From assembly GCA_945827525.1 (NCBI GenBank), contig CALZPA010000010.1:1-34067 (forward strand): DNA of 34,067 nt. The letters are read 5' to 3'. Source of the DNA: an uncultured Lentisphaeria bacterium (GTDB lineage Bacteria; Verrucomicrobiota; Lentisphaeria; Oligosphaerales; Oligosphaeraceae). Below the pieces are notes generated by a model, which saw only the letters and a program-made list of their open reading frames with translations, did not search any database and was not told where the DNA came from. A program made the translations under genes and the position numbers. Within the stretch, counting starts at the first letter, position 1, and each line of letters begins with the position of its first letter. Of the stretch, positions 15,859 to 24,642 are shown piece after piece.

Positions 15859-18009
15859 TCAGGGGGTGTGGTTCTTCCGTTCGAGGGCGACGGTCTGGCC
15901 GCGTGTGAGGTTCAGGGTGACGGTGTGGTCGCTGGCGGCGACGGGGACGGGGGCGTCGGTGAAGGCGTCGTGCCAGGCGGAGGCGGCCTGTTCGGGGGTG
16001 AGGTGGAGGGTGAGGGGGCCGTCCCATTTGGCGTGGACGGCGAGCCAGTTTTGGGCGGCGCTGACGTGGTCTCCGCGTCGGGAGTAGAGGTGGACGCCGG
16101 CATCCTGGGCGAAATGCTGGAGGAGGGCGGCGGGGAGGGTGGGGGAGGCGGACCAGACGGAGGTCCAGGAGGGGAAGGTCTTGCGGAGGAGGGTGGCGCC
16201 GTCGGAGCCCTGCCGCAGGGGGACGGCGGTGGCGTCGACGCCGTAGCCGAGCGTCTCGGCGTCGGGGTCGGCGCCGTAGAGGCGCGGGCTGACGCTGCGG
16301 TGGGGGCCGTAGAGGAGCCGCTGTCCGGTGACGAGCGTCTCGGTGAGCATGGAGGAGGTGCAGGCGCAGGGGACGAGGCGTATGCCGGTCATGCGGCAGA
16401 CATGTTCGGTGGAGAGGCCGTCCTGGTGCCAGACGTCGGGGGCGTGGACCCAGACGAGGGTTCGTCCGTCGGCCTTTAGGTGGCGGTCGATGAGTTCGCG
16501 GAGGTCGTCCGCGATGAGGTGGGCGTTGGGGAGCAGGACGAGGCGGTACTGGCCGAGGCGTCCCTGGCTGACGAGCTGCGGGAGGTCCTCGAGGCGGAAG
16601 GCGTCGAAGGGGGCGCCGATGGCGGCGAGCTCCTGGAGCTGGAGTTCGAGCATGGAGCCGGAGAGGACGTCGAGGGTGCGCGAGACGGAGAGCGAGCGGT
16701 CGGAGATGAGGACGGCGACCTGGGCGATGGACTGGCGGTCGTCGAGGTGTCGCTGGGCGAAGCGGGTCAGTTGGCGGATGGTCTCCATGAGGTCGGGGGA
16801 GCGGAAGGAGCCTTCGCCGAAGAGGTCCATGAACCACTGGGTGCCTCCGGAGCGCCAGGCGTCGAGGAAATTCCGTCGGAGGAGGTTGTCGGTCTGCTCG
16901 AGGGAGGCGGGCATGACGTTGTGGCGGGTGGCGGAGAGGTGGGTGCCGGTGTCGTCCTCGGCGTAGTAGAGCTTGTGGTGGCAGAGGATGGAGCCGGGCA
17001 TGACCTGTCCGTGGCAGACGCCGCCGGGCTGGCGGGCCTGGTAGGCGATGGGTGCGGCGAGGTAGTCGAGGTCTGGGCAGTCGAGGACGGTCTGGTGTTC
17101 GTCGTGGGCGACGGCGAAGTGGGACTGGCTGTTGGCGGGGAGACTGACGTAGGCGTAGAAGGCGCCGAAGAGCTTCTGTCGTCCGAGTCGGCGGAGGGTG
17201 TCCTTGACGGCATGCGCCTGTTCGGTGACGAGGCTGGCCATGAGGTGGCACTGGCACTGGTAGAAGTCGATGACGGCGCGGTCGCGGAGGGGATGGAGGA
17301 GGGAGTCGGGGGAGAAGCCGACGAAGGCGTGTGGCGGCGGGGTGGTGGCGCGGTCAAGGGAGGCGTCGGGGTCGTTCCAGGCGTGTCGGAGCTCGTCGTC
17401 GGAGCGGTAGCGGGTGCGGAGGAAGTCGCGGAAGGCCAGCTGCATGGCGGGGGTGTAGTCGCCGGCGTAGTGGTTCCAGAACCAGACGTGCTCGGCGCAG
17501 TTGCCGAAGCCGGAGTGGTATCCGAGGATGTGGTCGGGCCAGGTGCGTTCGGCGTGCTCGACGAGGCTCTGGAGGCGTTCGAGCGCGGTCTGGGTCCAGA
17601 GTCGGGAGGCGGGGGTTGCGGTTGGGATGCGCGTGAGCTGTCCGGCGCGGATGCTGTGCATGACGAGGGTCTCGTCGGGGTGTGCGTCGAGCCAGAGGGT
17701 GGTGGGGATGAGTCGGAGGCGCGGGATGACGAGGGCGTTGGGGCAGGCGCTGACGATGGCCTCCATGCTGGCGTCGAGGAAGTCGGTGGTCATGGGCTGG
17801 AAGGCGTTTCCCTCGAAGGTGCGTCCACCGTCGCCGAGGTCGATGTTGCCGATGAAGGAGAAGCAGGTGACGCCTGCGTCGGCGAAGGCTCTGGCGTCGT
17901 CGCGGGTGAGGTGGCGGTTCCAGTGCATGACGCCGGTGATGGGGTGTCCGTCGACATGGATGGCGGTGGCGCCGCCATGGGGGGCGATGGTGATGCGTGG
18001 GGCGGTCAT
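15859..18009 (-). CDS. GH42-like (clan GH-A) glycoside hydrolase, larger paralog
   Basis: This 716-residue protein has a TIM-barrel-like N-terminal half followed by a probable Rossmann-like trimerisation domain (about residues 420-560, with YRLVLLPNAHLI) and a small C-terminal beta domain with AQDAGVHLYSR. This is the layout of GH42-type beta-galactosidases. Candidate catalytic residues are Glu173 in FGNCAEHVW (acid/base) and Glu351 in YYAEDDTG (nucleophile); both have counterparts in the smaller neighbour. No signal peptide is seen, so it acts in the cytoplasm on an imported saccharide. It starts 10 nt after the stop of the other hydrolase gene. It is too diverged for a substrate call, and beta-galactoside cleavage is only a guess. 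Confidence 0.7.
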   Translation of the reverse strand: MTAPRITIAPHGGATAIHVDGHPITGVMHWNRHLTRDDARAFADAGVTCFSFIGNIDLGDGGRTFEGNAFQPMTTDFLDASMEAIVSACPNALVIPRLRLIPTTLWLDAHPDETLVMHSIRAGQLTRIPTATPASRLWTQTALERLQSLVEHAERTWPDHILGYHSGFGNCAEHVWFWNHYAGDYTPAMQLAFRDFLRTRYRSDDELRHAWNDPDASLDRATTPPPHAFVGFSPDSLLHPLRDRAVIDFYQCQCHLMASLVTEQAHAVKDTLRRLGRQKLFGAFYAYVSLPANSQSHFAVAHDEHQTVLDCPDLDYLAAPIAYQARQPGGVCHGQVMPGSILCHHKLYYAEDDTGTHLSATRHNVMPASLEQTDNLLRRNFLDAWRSGGTQWFMDLFGEGSFRSPDLMETIRQLTRFAQRHLDDRQSIAQVAVLISDRSLSVSRTLDVLSGSMLELQLQELAAIGAPFDAFRLEDLPQLVSQGRLGQYRLVLLPNAHLIADDLRELIDRHLKADGRTLVWVHAPDVWHQDGLSTEHVCRMTGIRLVPCACTSSMLTETLVTGQRLLYGPHRSVSPRLYGADPDAETLGYGVDATAVPLRQGSDGATLLRKTFPSWTSVWSASPTLPAALLQHFAQDAGVHLYSRRGDHVSAAQNWLAVHAKWDGPLTLHLTPEQAASAWHDAFTDAPVPVAASDHTVTLNLTRGQTVALERKNHTP

Positions 18010-18019
18010 GGGGAGGCGG

Positions 18020-19864
18020 TCAGCGGAGGAGGTAGAGCTTGGTGTCGGGGCCGTCGAAGTGGTCGGTGAAGTGGTCGGTGTCGGTGGCGACGAGGGTGTC
18101 GGAGTAGAGTTCGCGGATGGTGTGGGCGGGTTTGGGCAGGCGGATGGTGACGTCGGCGGGTTCGGCGCGGTGTGCCATGAGGAGTTCGGGCGAGGCGCAG
18201 AAGACGGTCTGGTCGTCGTCGGCGTAGAGGTGGACGCCGGCGTCCTGCGCGAGCTGGCGGAAGCGCTGTTTGTTCAGGAGCGTGGGCTGGAAGCAGGCGG
18301 CGGCGAGGGTTCCGGAGGGGAGGGTGGCGCGATGGAATTCGGCGGTTTCGGGGGGGCAGCCGGCGAGTTCGGCGGCGAGTTCGGGGTCGAGCTTTCCGTC
18401 ATGGTCGAGGGCTGGTGGGAGCATCCAGAGGACGGCGTTTCCGGGCTTGAGGACATGGGTACGGAGCCACTGGAGTCGGGAGTCGTCGAGGCAGGAGGGG
18501 TTCTGGAAGATGAAGAGCCGGTACTGGTCGGCGCCGTCCTGGATGAGGTCGTCGAGGGTGGCGTTGTCGAAGGGGATGCCGTAGGTGTAAAGGGTCTGCC
18601 GGAAGGGCCAGGCGAGGTTGGCGATGCCTGGTGCGTGTCGGTTGAGGTGGTAGCTGGCGTCGGGGTCGAAGACGAAGACGGCCTGTGCGGCGGAGCCGGA
18701 GGAGGTGAGGCAGTGCTGGCTCCAGATTTCGCGGGAGCGCCGGAGGGCGCTGCGGATTTCGGGTGTCTTGTAGGACTGTCCCCAGATGTTGAACCACCAG
18801 GTGGAGAAATGGTGGACGAGGCAGAGTCCGGTCTCGCGTCGGACCATGGCGACGTCGGCGGCGGTGGCGTCGGGCTTGACCCAGATGCCGCCTTCGAGGG
18901 CGATGTCGGGTGAGACGTGTCGGTTGGAGGTGGTGGTGAGTCGGTCGTTCTCGTGGATGAAGCCGAAGCCGAAGCGTCTGTCGGTGCGGTAGACAGTGGT
19001 ATAGCCGCTGGCGGAGCCCATCTGTGGGGCGCAGTTGCAGGCGGCGCCGATGAGGAAGTCGGGCGGCTGGGTGCGGAAGAGTCGTTCGCAGTCCATCTGT
19101 CCGGTGGGGAGCATGGCGTGGACGTGTCCGAAGAACATGCCGAGTCGGACGTCGGGGCGGGTGTGCTGCCGGGCCTCGCGGACGAAGTGGATGGCGAGTT
19201 CGGTGGTCAGCTCGTTGACGTAGCGGAGCCACTGGATGAGGTGGCGGTCCTGGTCGGGATGGTAGAGCCAGGGGTAGGGCGAGGAGGAGGAGCGGAGCTC
19301 GTCGGCGCGGGGGATGGGGAGGAGGGGGAGCTGGCGCTGGCGGCACCAGTCGGGGTAGTGGGCGCTCTTGAGGGAGGAGGGCTTGGCGTTGTCGGCCTCG
19401 ATCCACTCCTGGGTGCGTCCGCAGGCGAGGACATAGGCGATGATGCGGTCGGGCCAGGTCGTCTCGCAGTGGTCGAGGAAGGCGTGGAGGTAGGCGGTGA
19501 CCTGTCGGCGCCATTCGGGATGGAGGGAGCAGGAGCTGACGTCGTAGAAGGAGTCGATGGAGAGTCGCCGGGCGAGCCAGAGCGGGGAGTTGAGGTCGAC
19601 GAGGACGATGAGCCTGGCGTTCGGGCAGTGGCGGAGGATGTCGCGGAACTGGCGGTCGACGAGGGCGAAGTCGTAGGTGTCGTCGTAGCGCCAGACGTTG
19701 GGGTAGTTGGTGTAGGGCTCGCCCAGGGAGTTGGTGGTGTTCATGGGCGAGACGCAGACGGCGTCGACGCCGATGTCGGACATGAAGTCGAGCGTCTCCC
19801 AGTCGGCGTTGAGATGGGGGCCGTAGGGAGGGCGGAACGCGAACAGGGGACGGTCAAAGTCCAT
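18020..19864 (-). CDS. GH42-like glycoside hydrolase, smaller paralog
   Basis: This 614-residue protein is a diverged relative of the 716-residue neighbour. It shares the barrel region with candidate acid/base Glu153 in GRTQEWIE and nucleophile Glu305 in FIHENDR. It also shares the late Rossmann-like part (YRLFIFQNPS) and the C-terminal AQDAGVHLY motif. It lacks a signal peptide. Tandem placement with a 10-nt gap to the larger paralog implies co-expression and perhaps successive cleavage of one glycan or joint oligomers. The gene follows the phosphodiesterase gene by 26 nt. The family assignment is by fold pattern and motif, and the substrate is unknown. Confidence 0.65.
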   Translation of the reverse strand: MDFDRPLFAFRPPYGPHLNADWETLDFMSDIGVDAVCVSPMNTTNSLGEPYTNYPNVWRYDDTYDFALVDRQFRDILRHCPNARLIVLVDLNSPLWLARRLSIDSFYDVSSCSLHPEWRRQVTAYLHAFLDHCETTWPDRIIAYVLACGRTQEWIEADNAKPSSLKSAHYPDWCRQRQLPLLPIPRADELRSSSSPYPWLYHPDQDRHLIQWLRYVNELTTELAIHFVREARQHTRPDVRLGMFFGHVHAMLPTGQMDCERLFRTQPPDFLIGAACNCAPQMGSASGYTTVYRTDRRFGFGFIHENDRLTTTSNRHVSPDIALEGGIWVKPDATAADVAMVRRETGLCLVHHFSTWWFNIWGQSYKTPEIRSALRRSREIWSQHCLTSSGSAAQAVFVFDPDASYHLNRHAPGIANLAWPFRQTLYTYGIPFDNATLDDLIQDGADQYRLFIFQNPSCLDDSRLQWLRTHVLKPGNAVLWMLPPALDHDGKLDPELAAELAGCPPETAEFHRATLPSGTLAAACFQPTLLNKQRFRQLAQDAGVHLYADDDQTVFCASPELLMAHRAEPADVTIRLPKPAHTIRELYSDTLVATDTDHFTDHFDGPDTKLYLLR

Positions 19865-19890
19865 GGTGCAGTCTTGGGATGGGAGTGGGT

Positions 19891-20640
19891 TCAGTGCCAG
19901 GGGACGTTTCGCTCGTCGAGGAGTGGGCAGATGACGTCGGGGCAGTTGGTGGTGATGGAGTCGCAGGTGGTGGCGAGGGCGCGTTCCAGCTCGTCCGGGG
20001 TGTCGACGGGATAGAGGTCGACGGCGAGTCCGCGCCGCTGGAGGTCAGCGACGGCCTCGGGGGTCGCGTCCCTGGTCCAGAGGCAGAGCTTGTTGACGAG
20101 CGTCTCGGGGGGCTGTCCGAGGGGGGCGGGGACGTAGCTGTCGGGGAAGCCCTGGAGGAGGAGCGTGGGTTTGAGCCGGCGCAGGAGCTGAAGCTGTCGG
20201 TAGTGGAAGGAGAGGATGAGGCAGCGGTCGAGGATGCCGTGGCGGCGGCAGGCGTCGAGGGTCAGGCGGGTGCAGCCGTCGTCGTCCTCCTTGAGCTCGA
20301 TGAGGGCGAAGGCGTCGTGGGGTCGGGCGCCGTAGATGACGTCGAGCGTCTCGTCGAGGGTGGGGATGGCGGTGTGGGCGAATTCGGGGGCCTTCCAGGC
20401 GCCGAAGTCGAGGGCGCGGAGCTCGTCGAGGGTGAGGTCGTGGACGGAGCCATGGCCGTTGGAGCAGCGGTCGAGGTCGTGGTCATGGGTGATGACGAGG
20501 TGTCTGTCCCGGGTGGGATGGACGTCGAATTCGAGGGTGGCCAGTCCGAATTCGAGTGCCTTCCGGAAGGAGACGAGGGTGTTCTCGGGATAGCGCGAGC
20601 GGAAGCCGCGGTGGCCGACGACGGTGAGGGGCTTGGTCAT
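19891..20640 (-). CDS. Cytoplasmic glycerophosphodiester phosphodiesterase
   Basis: This 249-residue protein is of the GDPD/UgpQ type. In this family glycerophosphodiesters are hydrolysed to sn-glycerol 3-phosphate and an alcohol. The catalytic pattern is complete: HRG (His10, Arg11), PENT (Glu19), LEFDV (metal ligands Glu37 and Asp39), THDHDLDR (His52) and IELKED further on. It has no signal peptide and is of UgpQ length, so it is intracellular. The frame is open well upstream; the ATG at 20640 is chosen because HRG must lie near the N-terminus. No strong ribosome binding site is seen. It sits between a sugar-acid dehydratase gene and two glycoside hydrolase genes, suggesting a glycerol-linked carbohydrate as substrate. 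Confidence 0.9.
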   Translation of the reverse strand: MTKPLTVVGHRGFRSRYPENTLVSFRKALEFGLATLEFDVHPTRDRHLVITHDHDLDRCSNGHGSVHDLTLDELRALDFGAWKAPEFAHTAIPTLDETLDVIYGARPHDAFALIELKEDDDGCTRLTLDACRRHGILDRCLILSFHYRQLQLLRRLKPTLLLQGFPDSYVPAPLGQPPETLVNKLCLWTRDATPEAVADLQRRGLAVDLYPVDTPDELERALATTCDSITTNCPDVICPLLDERNVPWH

Positions 20641-20657
20641 GGGGGAAGGGGAAATGG

Positions 20658-20691
20658 CGCCCCGGCGGCGCCTGGGGAGGCCACCGGGGCG
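20658..20691 (-). other. Intergenic hairpin between dehydratase and phosphodiesterase genes
   Basis: CGCCCCGG and CCGGGGCG form an 8-bp perfect stem with an 18-nt loop in the 59-nt gap. It is followed by TTTCCCCTTCCCCC rather than a clean T run. It could be a partial terminator or an RNA-stability element that sets relative expression of the two genes. Confidence 0.35.
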
Positions 20692-20699
20692 TTCGGGGG

Positions 20700-21875
20700 C
20701 TAGTCGTTGACGATGCGGTAGTAGAAGTCCGCGTCGGGGGGGCGGATGTTGGTGAGGTCTCCGCGGTAGTGGCGGAGGTAGGTGGGGCTGAACGGATGCT
20801 TGAGGATTTCGTCCTCGTTGAGCTCGATGCCGAGTCCGGGTCGGTCGGGGATGACCATTCTGCCGTTGTGGACGGTGAGGTCCTCGTCGCAGATGAGGCG
20901 TCGGTAGGGGACGTCGGTCATCATCATCTCGAGCATGACGAAGTTGGGGACGCAGGCGGCGAGCTGGAGGGTGGCGGCGTTGGCGACGGGGCCGGAGGGG
21001 TTGTGGGGGCAGAAGCCGATGTGGCGGGCCTCGGCCTCGGCTCCGAGGAGTCTCATCTCGAAGAGTCCGCCGGCGTGTGAGATGTCGGGCTGGATGTAGT
21101 CGGTGCAGTTGAGGTCGAAGAACTGGCGGTACTCGTAACGGTTGTAGAGGCGTTCGCCGGCGGCGAGGGGGACTCTGACGCGCTCCTTGACCTCGCGGAG
21201 TCCGTCCTTGTCGTCCGGGGGGATGGGCTCCTCGAACCAGAAGATGTCGAAGTCCTCGAGCCGCTGTCCGATGCGGACGGCGGTGGGGATGTCGAAGCGT
21301 CCGTGTCCCTCGATGAGGAGGTTGACGTCCTCGCCGACGGTCTCGGCGACCTTGGCGACGCACTCTATGGCCTGGTTGAGGTCATGCTTGGAGATCTGCT
21401 GCCAGGCCTTGCCGAAGGGGTCCCACTTGCAGCCGGGGAAGCGGCGGTCGCGGAGCTGCCGCGCCTTCTCGGCGAATTCGTCGGGCGTCTTGGCGGGGGA
21501 GAACCAGCCGTTGACGTAGATGGGGATCTCGTCTCGGACCTTGCCTCCGAGGAGCTGGTAGACGGGGACGCCGAGGGCCTTTCCCTTGATGTCCCAGAGG
21601 CACATCTCGACGCCGGCGAGGGCGCTCATGAGGACGGGGCCGCCGCGCCAGTAGGCGTCGCGGTAGCAGTCGTGGCGGAAGGCCTCGATGTTGTGCGGGT
21701 CCTTGCCGATGAGGTAGTGCTCGAGGTCGTGGATGGCGGCCTCGACCGTGTGCTCCTTGTATTCGAGCGTGGCCTCTCCCCAGCCGTGGATGCCGGCGTC
21801 CGTCTCGACCTTGACGAAGACGAAGTTGGTTCTGAAGGCGTGGCAGAGGAAGGTGCGGATGGCGGTGACTTTCAT
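20700..21875 (-). CDS. Enolase-superfamily sugar-acid dehydratase, galactonate dehydratase-like
   Basis: This 391-residue member of the mandelate racemase/enolase superfamily would dehydrate an acid sugar to a 2-keto-3-deoxy acid. Candidate metal ligands are Glu189 (LIEGHGRF), Glu215 (WFEEP) and Glu241 (AAGERLY); catalytic bases are His191 and His291 (CPHNPSGP), with IQPDISHAGG between. The spacing of these residues matches E. coli DgoD as I recall it (183, 185, 209, 235, 285), offset by six. GERLYNRYEYRQF also resembles DgoD, so D-galactonate or a close relative is the likely substrate. One oddity is Glu189, where DgoD has Asp. No sugar-acid kinase or aldolase gene is adjacent. The SDR gene lies 54 nt upstream in the same direction. 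Confidence 0.85.
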   Translation of the reverse strand: MKVTAIRTFLCHAFRTNFVFVKVETDAGIHGWGEATLEYKEHTVEAAIHDLEHYLIGKDPHNIEAFRHDCYRDAYWRGGPVLMSALAGVEMCLWDIKGKALGVPVYQLLGGKVRDEIPIYVNGWFSPAKTPDEFAEKARQLRDRRFPGCKWDPFGKAWQQISKHDLNQAIECVAKVAETVGEDVNLLIEGHGRFDIPTAVRIGQRLEDFDIFWFEEPIPPDDKDGLREVKERVRVPLAAGERLYNRYEYRQFFDLNCTDYIQPDISHAGGLFEMRLLGAEAEARHIGFCPHNPSGPVANAATLQLAACVPNFVMLEMMMTDVPYRRLICDEDLTVHNGRMVIPDRPGLGIELNEDEILKHPFSPTYLRHYRGDLTNIRPPDADFYYRIVND

Positions 21876-21929
21876 GGTGTGCCCTGTCGTGGTGTGGGGA
21901 ATGGGGGACGGGAGCGGTCCGGTGTGCGC

Positions 21930-22670
21930 TCAGGGCGCGAAGTAGACGCCGCCGTTGACGTTGATGGTCTCGCCGTTGACGAAGCCGTTGTTGCAGGCGA
22001 AGATGACGGCGTCGGCGATCTCCTCGCTGGTGGCGGCCCTGCGGACGGGGATTTCGGCGGTGGCCTGGTCAATCTGCTCCTGGGTGAGCCGTTTGCCGAT
22101 GTTCTCGGTGACGACCATTCCGGGGCAGATGGTGTTGGCGGTGATGCCGTAGGGTGCGCCGTTGTAGGCGAACGAGCGGGTGATGCCGTGCATGCCGAGC
22201 TTGGAGACGCCGTAGGCGACCATGTGGGGCTCGGCGGGGATGAAGGAGCGGACGGAGGCGATGTTGATGATGCGCCCGAAGCGGTTCTCCTTGGCCTGCT
22301 TGAAGAATTCGTAGGTGCAGAGGTAGGCGCCCTTGAGGTTGACGTCCATGACCATGGACCACCACTGGCCCTCCGTGTACTCCGGCTTGCGGAAGTAGGG
22401 GTCGATGCGGGCGTTGTTGACCAGGATGTGCAGCGGCGCCAGGCGGGCGATCAGGGCGGCGACGGCCTGCTCGTCCGTGACGTCGCAGATCTCGACGGAG
22501 GCCTTGCCTCCGTTGGCGACGATCTCGTCGGCGACGGCCTGTGCCTTGGCGGGGCTGTGGGCGCAGTTGACGATGACCTCGGCGCCCTCGCGGGCGAGCT
22601 CCAGGCAGATGACGCGGCCGATGCCCTGCGAGCCGCCGGTGACCAGTGCCTTCATTCCTGCGAATTTCAT
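21930..22670 (-). CDS. SDR-family oxidoreductase
   Basis: This 246-residue classical short-chain dehydrogenase/reductase has the Rossmann dinucleotide motif TGGSQGIG (about residues 10-17), an NNAR motif where NNAG is usual, an active-site region IASVRSF, and catalytic YGVSK. The end reads NVNGGVYFAP, close to the typical NVDGG ending. AAGGA lies about 8 nt before the ATG. Beside a galactonate-type dehydratase it may oxidise an aldose or reduce a keto-acid intermediate, for example as a galactose dehydrogenase. The substrate cannot be read from the sequence. It is also similar in layout to FabG, but location speaks against a fatty-acid role. Confidence 0.88.
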   Translation of the reverse strand: MKFAGMKALVTGGSQGIGRVICLELAREGAEVIVNCAHSPAKAQAVADEIVANGGKASVEICDVTDEQAVAALIARLAPLHILVNNARIDPYFRKPEYTEGQWWSMVMDVNLKGAYLCTYEFFKQAKENRFGRIINIASVRSFIPAEPHMVAYGVSKLGMHGITRSFAYNGAPYGITANTICPGMVVTENIGKRLTQEQIDQATAEIPVRRAATSEEIADAVIFACNNGFVNGETINVNGGVYFAP

Positions 22671-22724
22671 GATGCTGTTCCTTGTGTGCTTGTGCGGTTG
22701 CTATTCGGTGATGGTGTGGGGGAA

Positions 22725-24494
22725 TCAGCGCCGGGCGGCTCGGCCGCGCACCTTGGCCAGGGCCTTGCCGACGGTCCACTGGAGCATGAGGCGCGGCTCC
22801 TCGAGGCGCAGCAGCCAGGCGCCGATGGCGTAGGCGGCGACGCCCGCCAGGCCGGCGACGCCGATGTGGACGGCGAGACGGACGCGCGAGACGGCCTTCA
22901 GCGCGTCCGCGGCGCCGCCCTCGGCGACGGCGGCCAGCCCGCTGGGGAGGATGGCGTCGATGCCGCGCAGGGCGGCCCAGGCGGCACCGGCGACGAGGAC
23001 GGCGAGGAGGAGCGTCCGGGCGAGGAAGGCGAGCGTCTGGGCGCCCTCGAACATGGGCGTCGAGCGGCGCAGATGGAGGATGAGGAGCAGGCTCTTGATG
23101 AAGCGCGAGGCGACGAAGCCGAGGGAGACGGTCAGGAGCGCGCCGCGGGCGTCGACGCCGACCATGACGATGAGGACGTATGAGATGATGACGGAGAGGA
23201 GGCTGGAGCTGATGCCGATGACGGTGACGGCGACGGTCTTCTCGTCGGCGAAGGCGCCCTGCATGAGGACGCACTCGATGGCGGCGACGGGGAGGACGAG
23301 GCTGTAGCAGATGGTGGAGAGTCCGGCCATGGAGGCGACCTCGACGCCGGTCTTGCCGCCGGCGAAGATGAGGACGGTGAGGGGGCCTCCGACGACGAGG
23401 ATGGCGGCGGAGACGGGGATGAAGACGGCGAGCAGCAGGCGGCAGGAGTTGCCGATGACCTTGCCGAGCTCCTGGCGGTCGTTCTTGTTGACGAGTTCGC
23501 AGAGGAAGGGGAAGAGGGCGATCTGGAGGGCGTAGGGGACGAGCCACTGGATGGTGGTGAAGAGCTTGCGTCCGAGGTCGTTGGCCTTGACGACGGCCTC
23601 GTAGTTGGGGATGTTGTCCCCGGTGAGGATGTAGATGTTGTTGAAGACGTCGCGGAATTTGGCGAAGAGGATGCCGGCGAGGAGCGGGAGCATGAGCCAG
23701 AGCATCCTGCGGAACGCGGGGTTGCGCCAGTCGAGCGAGGGGCGGAGGAGGCGCAGCTTGCCGGCGAGGCCGCAGAGGTGCGTGAGGAGCTTGGCGACGC
23801 TGCCGGCCAGGATGCCGAGGCAGAGCGCGTTCAGGCCCATGTCCAGCCTCCAGCCGACCAGCAGGCCGATGACGATGCAGATTTTGGTGGAGGCGTCGCC
23901 GAACGCGGCGAGGAAGAATTTCTTGTAGCCGTTGAGGAGGACGTAGGTGGTGGAGCCGAGGGAGAGGAAGAGGAGTCCGGGGGCGATGATGCGCAGGCCG
24001 TTGCGGAGGGGGATGTAGACGCTGTTGAAGTCGGCGAGCTGTGCCTGGTGGAGGGCGAGGGTTGCGGCGTCGGCTCCCTCGGGCGGCGGGGCGGGGGCGC
24101 GGAGCTGGGTGACGAGGCCGATGTAGGCGTCGGGGAAGCAGACGATGGAGGCGCAGACAACCAGCAGCAGGAGCGACTGGAAGGAGAGCGTCACGTTGGT
24201 GAAGCGCCAGGCGGCCTCCTCCGACTGCGAGTCCTTCTCCTTCACGAACAGCGTCAGGAAGGTGGGGCCGATGACCTCCTCCCCGATGAGGAACAGCGAG
24301 TTCAGGATGGCGCCCATGGCGATGGCGATGATGGCGGTGTACTCGGCGTCGTCCAGGAACTGGGCGCAGCACTTGGCCTGTATCAGGCCCGCGAACTTCA
24401 GCAGGATGTGGGCGATGCCGACGACGAAGCTGGCCTTGATGATGCGGTCGGCCAGGGACTTGCTCTTGGTGCTGGGGGCGCTGGGCTGGGACAT
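22725..24494 (-). CDS. murJ: MurJ-like lipid II flippase (MOP superfamily)
   Basis: This 589-residue polytopic membrane protein has about 14 predicted helices. The N-terminal block (about residues 18-75) follows the MurJ pattern: a first helix with Gly-rich start, a region with a disordered-linked pore segment, and LFLIGEEVIGPTFLTLF in the place of the RLFAEGAFSQAFVPVF-like segment. MurJ moves lipid II across the inner membrane for peptidoglycan synthesis. A polysaccharide flippase of the Wzx type is the main alternative. It is longer than usual (about 510-530), mainly from a loop near residues 130-155 and an extended C-terminus. A promoter lies upstream. The symbol is tentative because the sequence is diverged. 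Confidence 0.72.
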   Translation of the reverse strand: MSQPSAPSTKSKSLADRIIKASFVVGIAHILLKFAGLIQAKCCAQFLDDAEYTAIIAIAMGAILNSLFLIGEEVIGPTFLTLFVKEKDSQSEEAAWRFTNVTLSFQSLLLLVVCASIVCFPDAYIGLVTQLRAPAPPPEGADAATLALHQAQLADFNSVYIPLRNGLRIIAPGLLFLSLGSTTYVLLNGYKKFFLAAFGDASTKICIVIGLLVGWRLDMGLNALCLGILAGSVAKLLTHLCGLAGKLRLLRPSLDWRNPAFRRMLWLMLPLLAGILFAKFRDVFNNIYILTGDNIPNYEAVVKANDLGRKLFTTIQWLVPYALQIALFPFLCELVNKNDRQELGKVIGNSCRLLLAVFIPVSAAILVVGGPLTVLIFAGGKTGVEVASMAGLSTICYSLVLPVAAIECVLMQGAFADEKTVAVTVIGISSSLLSVIISYVLIVMVGVDARGALLTVSLGFVASRFIKSLLLILHLRRSTPMFEGAQTLAFLARTLLLAVLVAGAAWAALRGIDAILPSGLAAVAEGGAADALKAVSRVRLAVHIGVAGLAGVAAYAIGAWLLRLEEPRLMLQWTVGKALAKVRGRAARR

Positions 24495-24567
24495 GGGGCG
24501 GGTGGGGAGGGAGGGGATGTTTCGGATGGGCGGGAGGCGCGGTCACGGGCGCCGTCGGCTAGGGGTT

Positions 24568-24595
24568 AGTGTATCGGTGAAACGGCGTTTTTCAA
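24568..24595 (-). promoter_or_regulatory. Putative promoter for the MurJ-like gene
   Basis: On the minus strand TTGAAA (24595-24590) is followed by 16 nt and TACACT (24573-24568). It lies in the 148-nt gap before the MurJ-like gene and would give a leader of about 70 nt. It could drive the run of catabolic genes downstream as well, since no clear terminator separates them from the MurJ-like gene. Confidence 0.5.
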
Positions 24596-24642
24596 GGCGC
24601 GGGGCGGGCAAAAGTCCGTGCGTGTGGGAGGGGGCGCGTGGG

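Noticed and set aside
15704-17257. Upstream extension of the glycyl radical enzyme frame
   Set aside because: It reads through the larger GH42-like gene in another frame with Arg/Pro-rich composition. Known family sequence begins only at 15703.
16480-18069. Long plus-strand frame opposite the larger GH42-like gene
   Set aside because: It is a Val/Gly/Glu-rich shadow produced by GC skew and has no ribosome binding site or motif.
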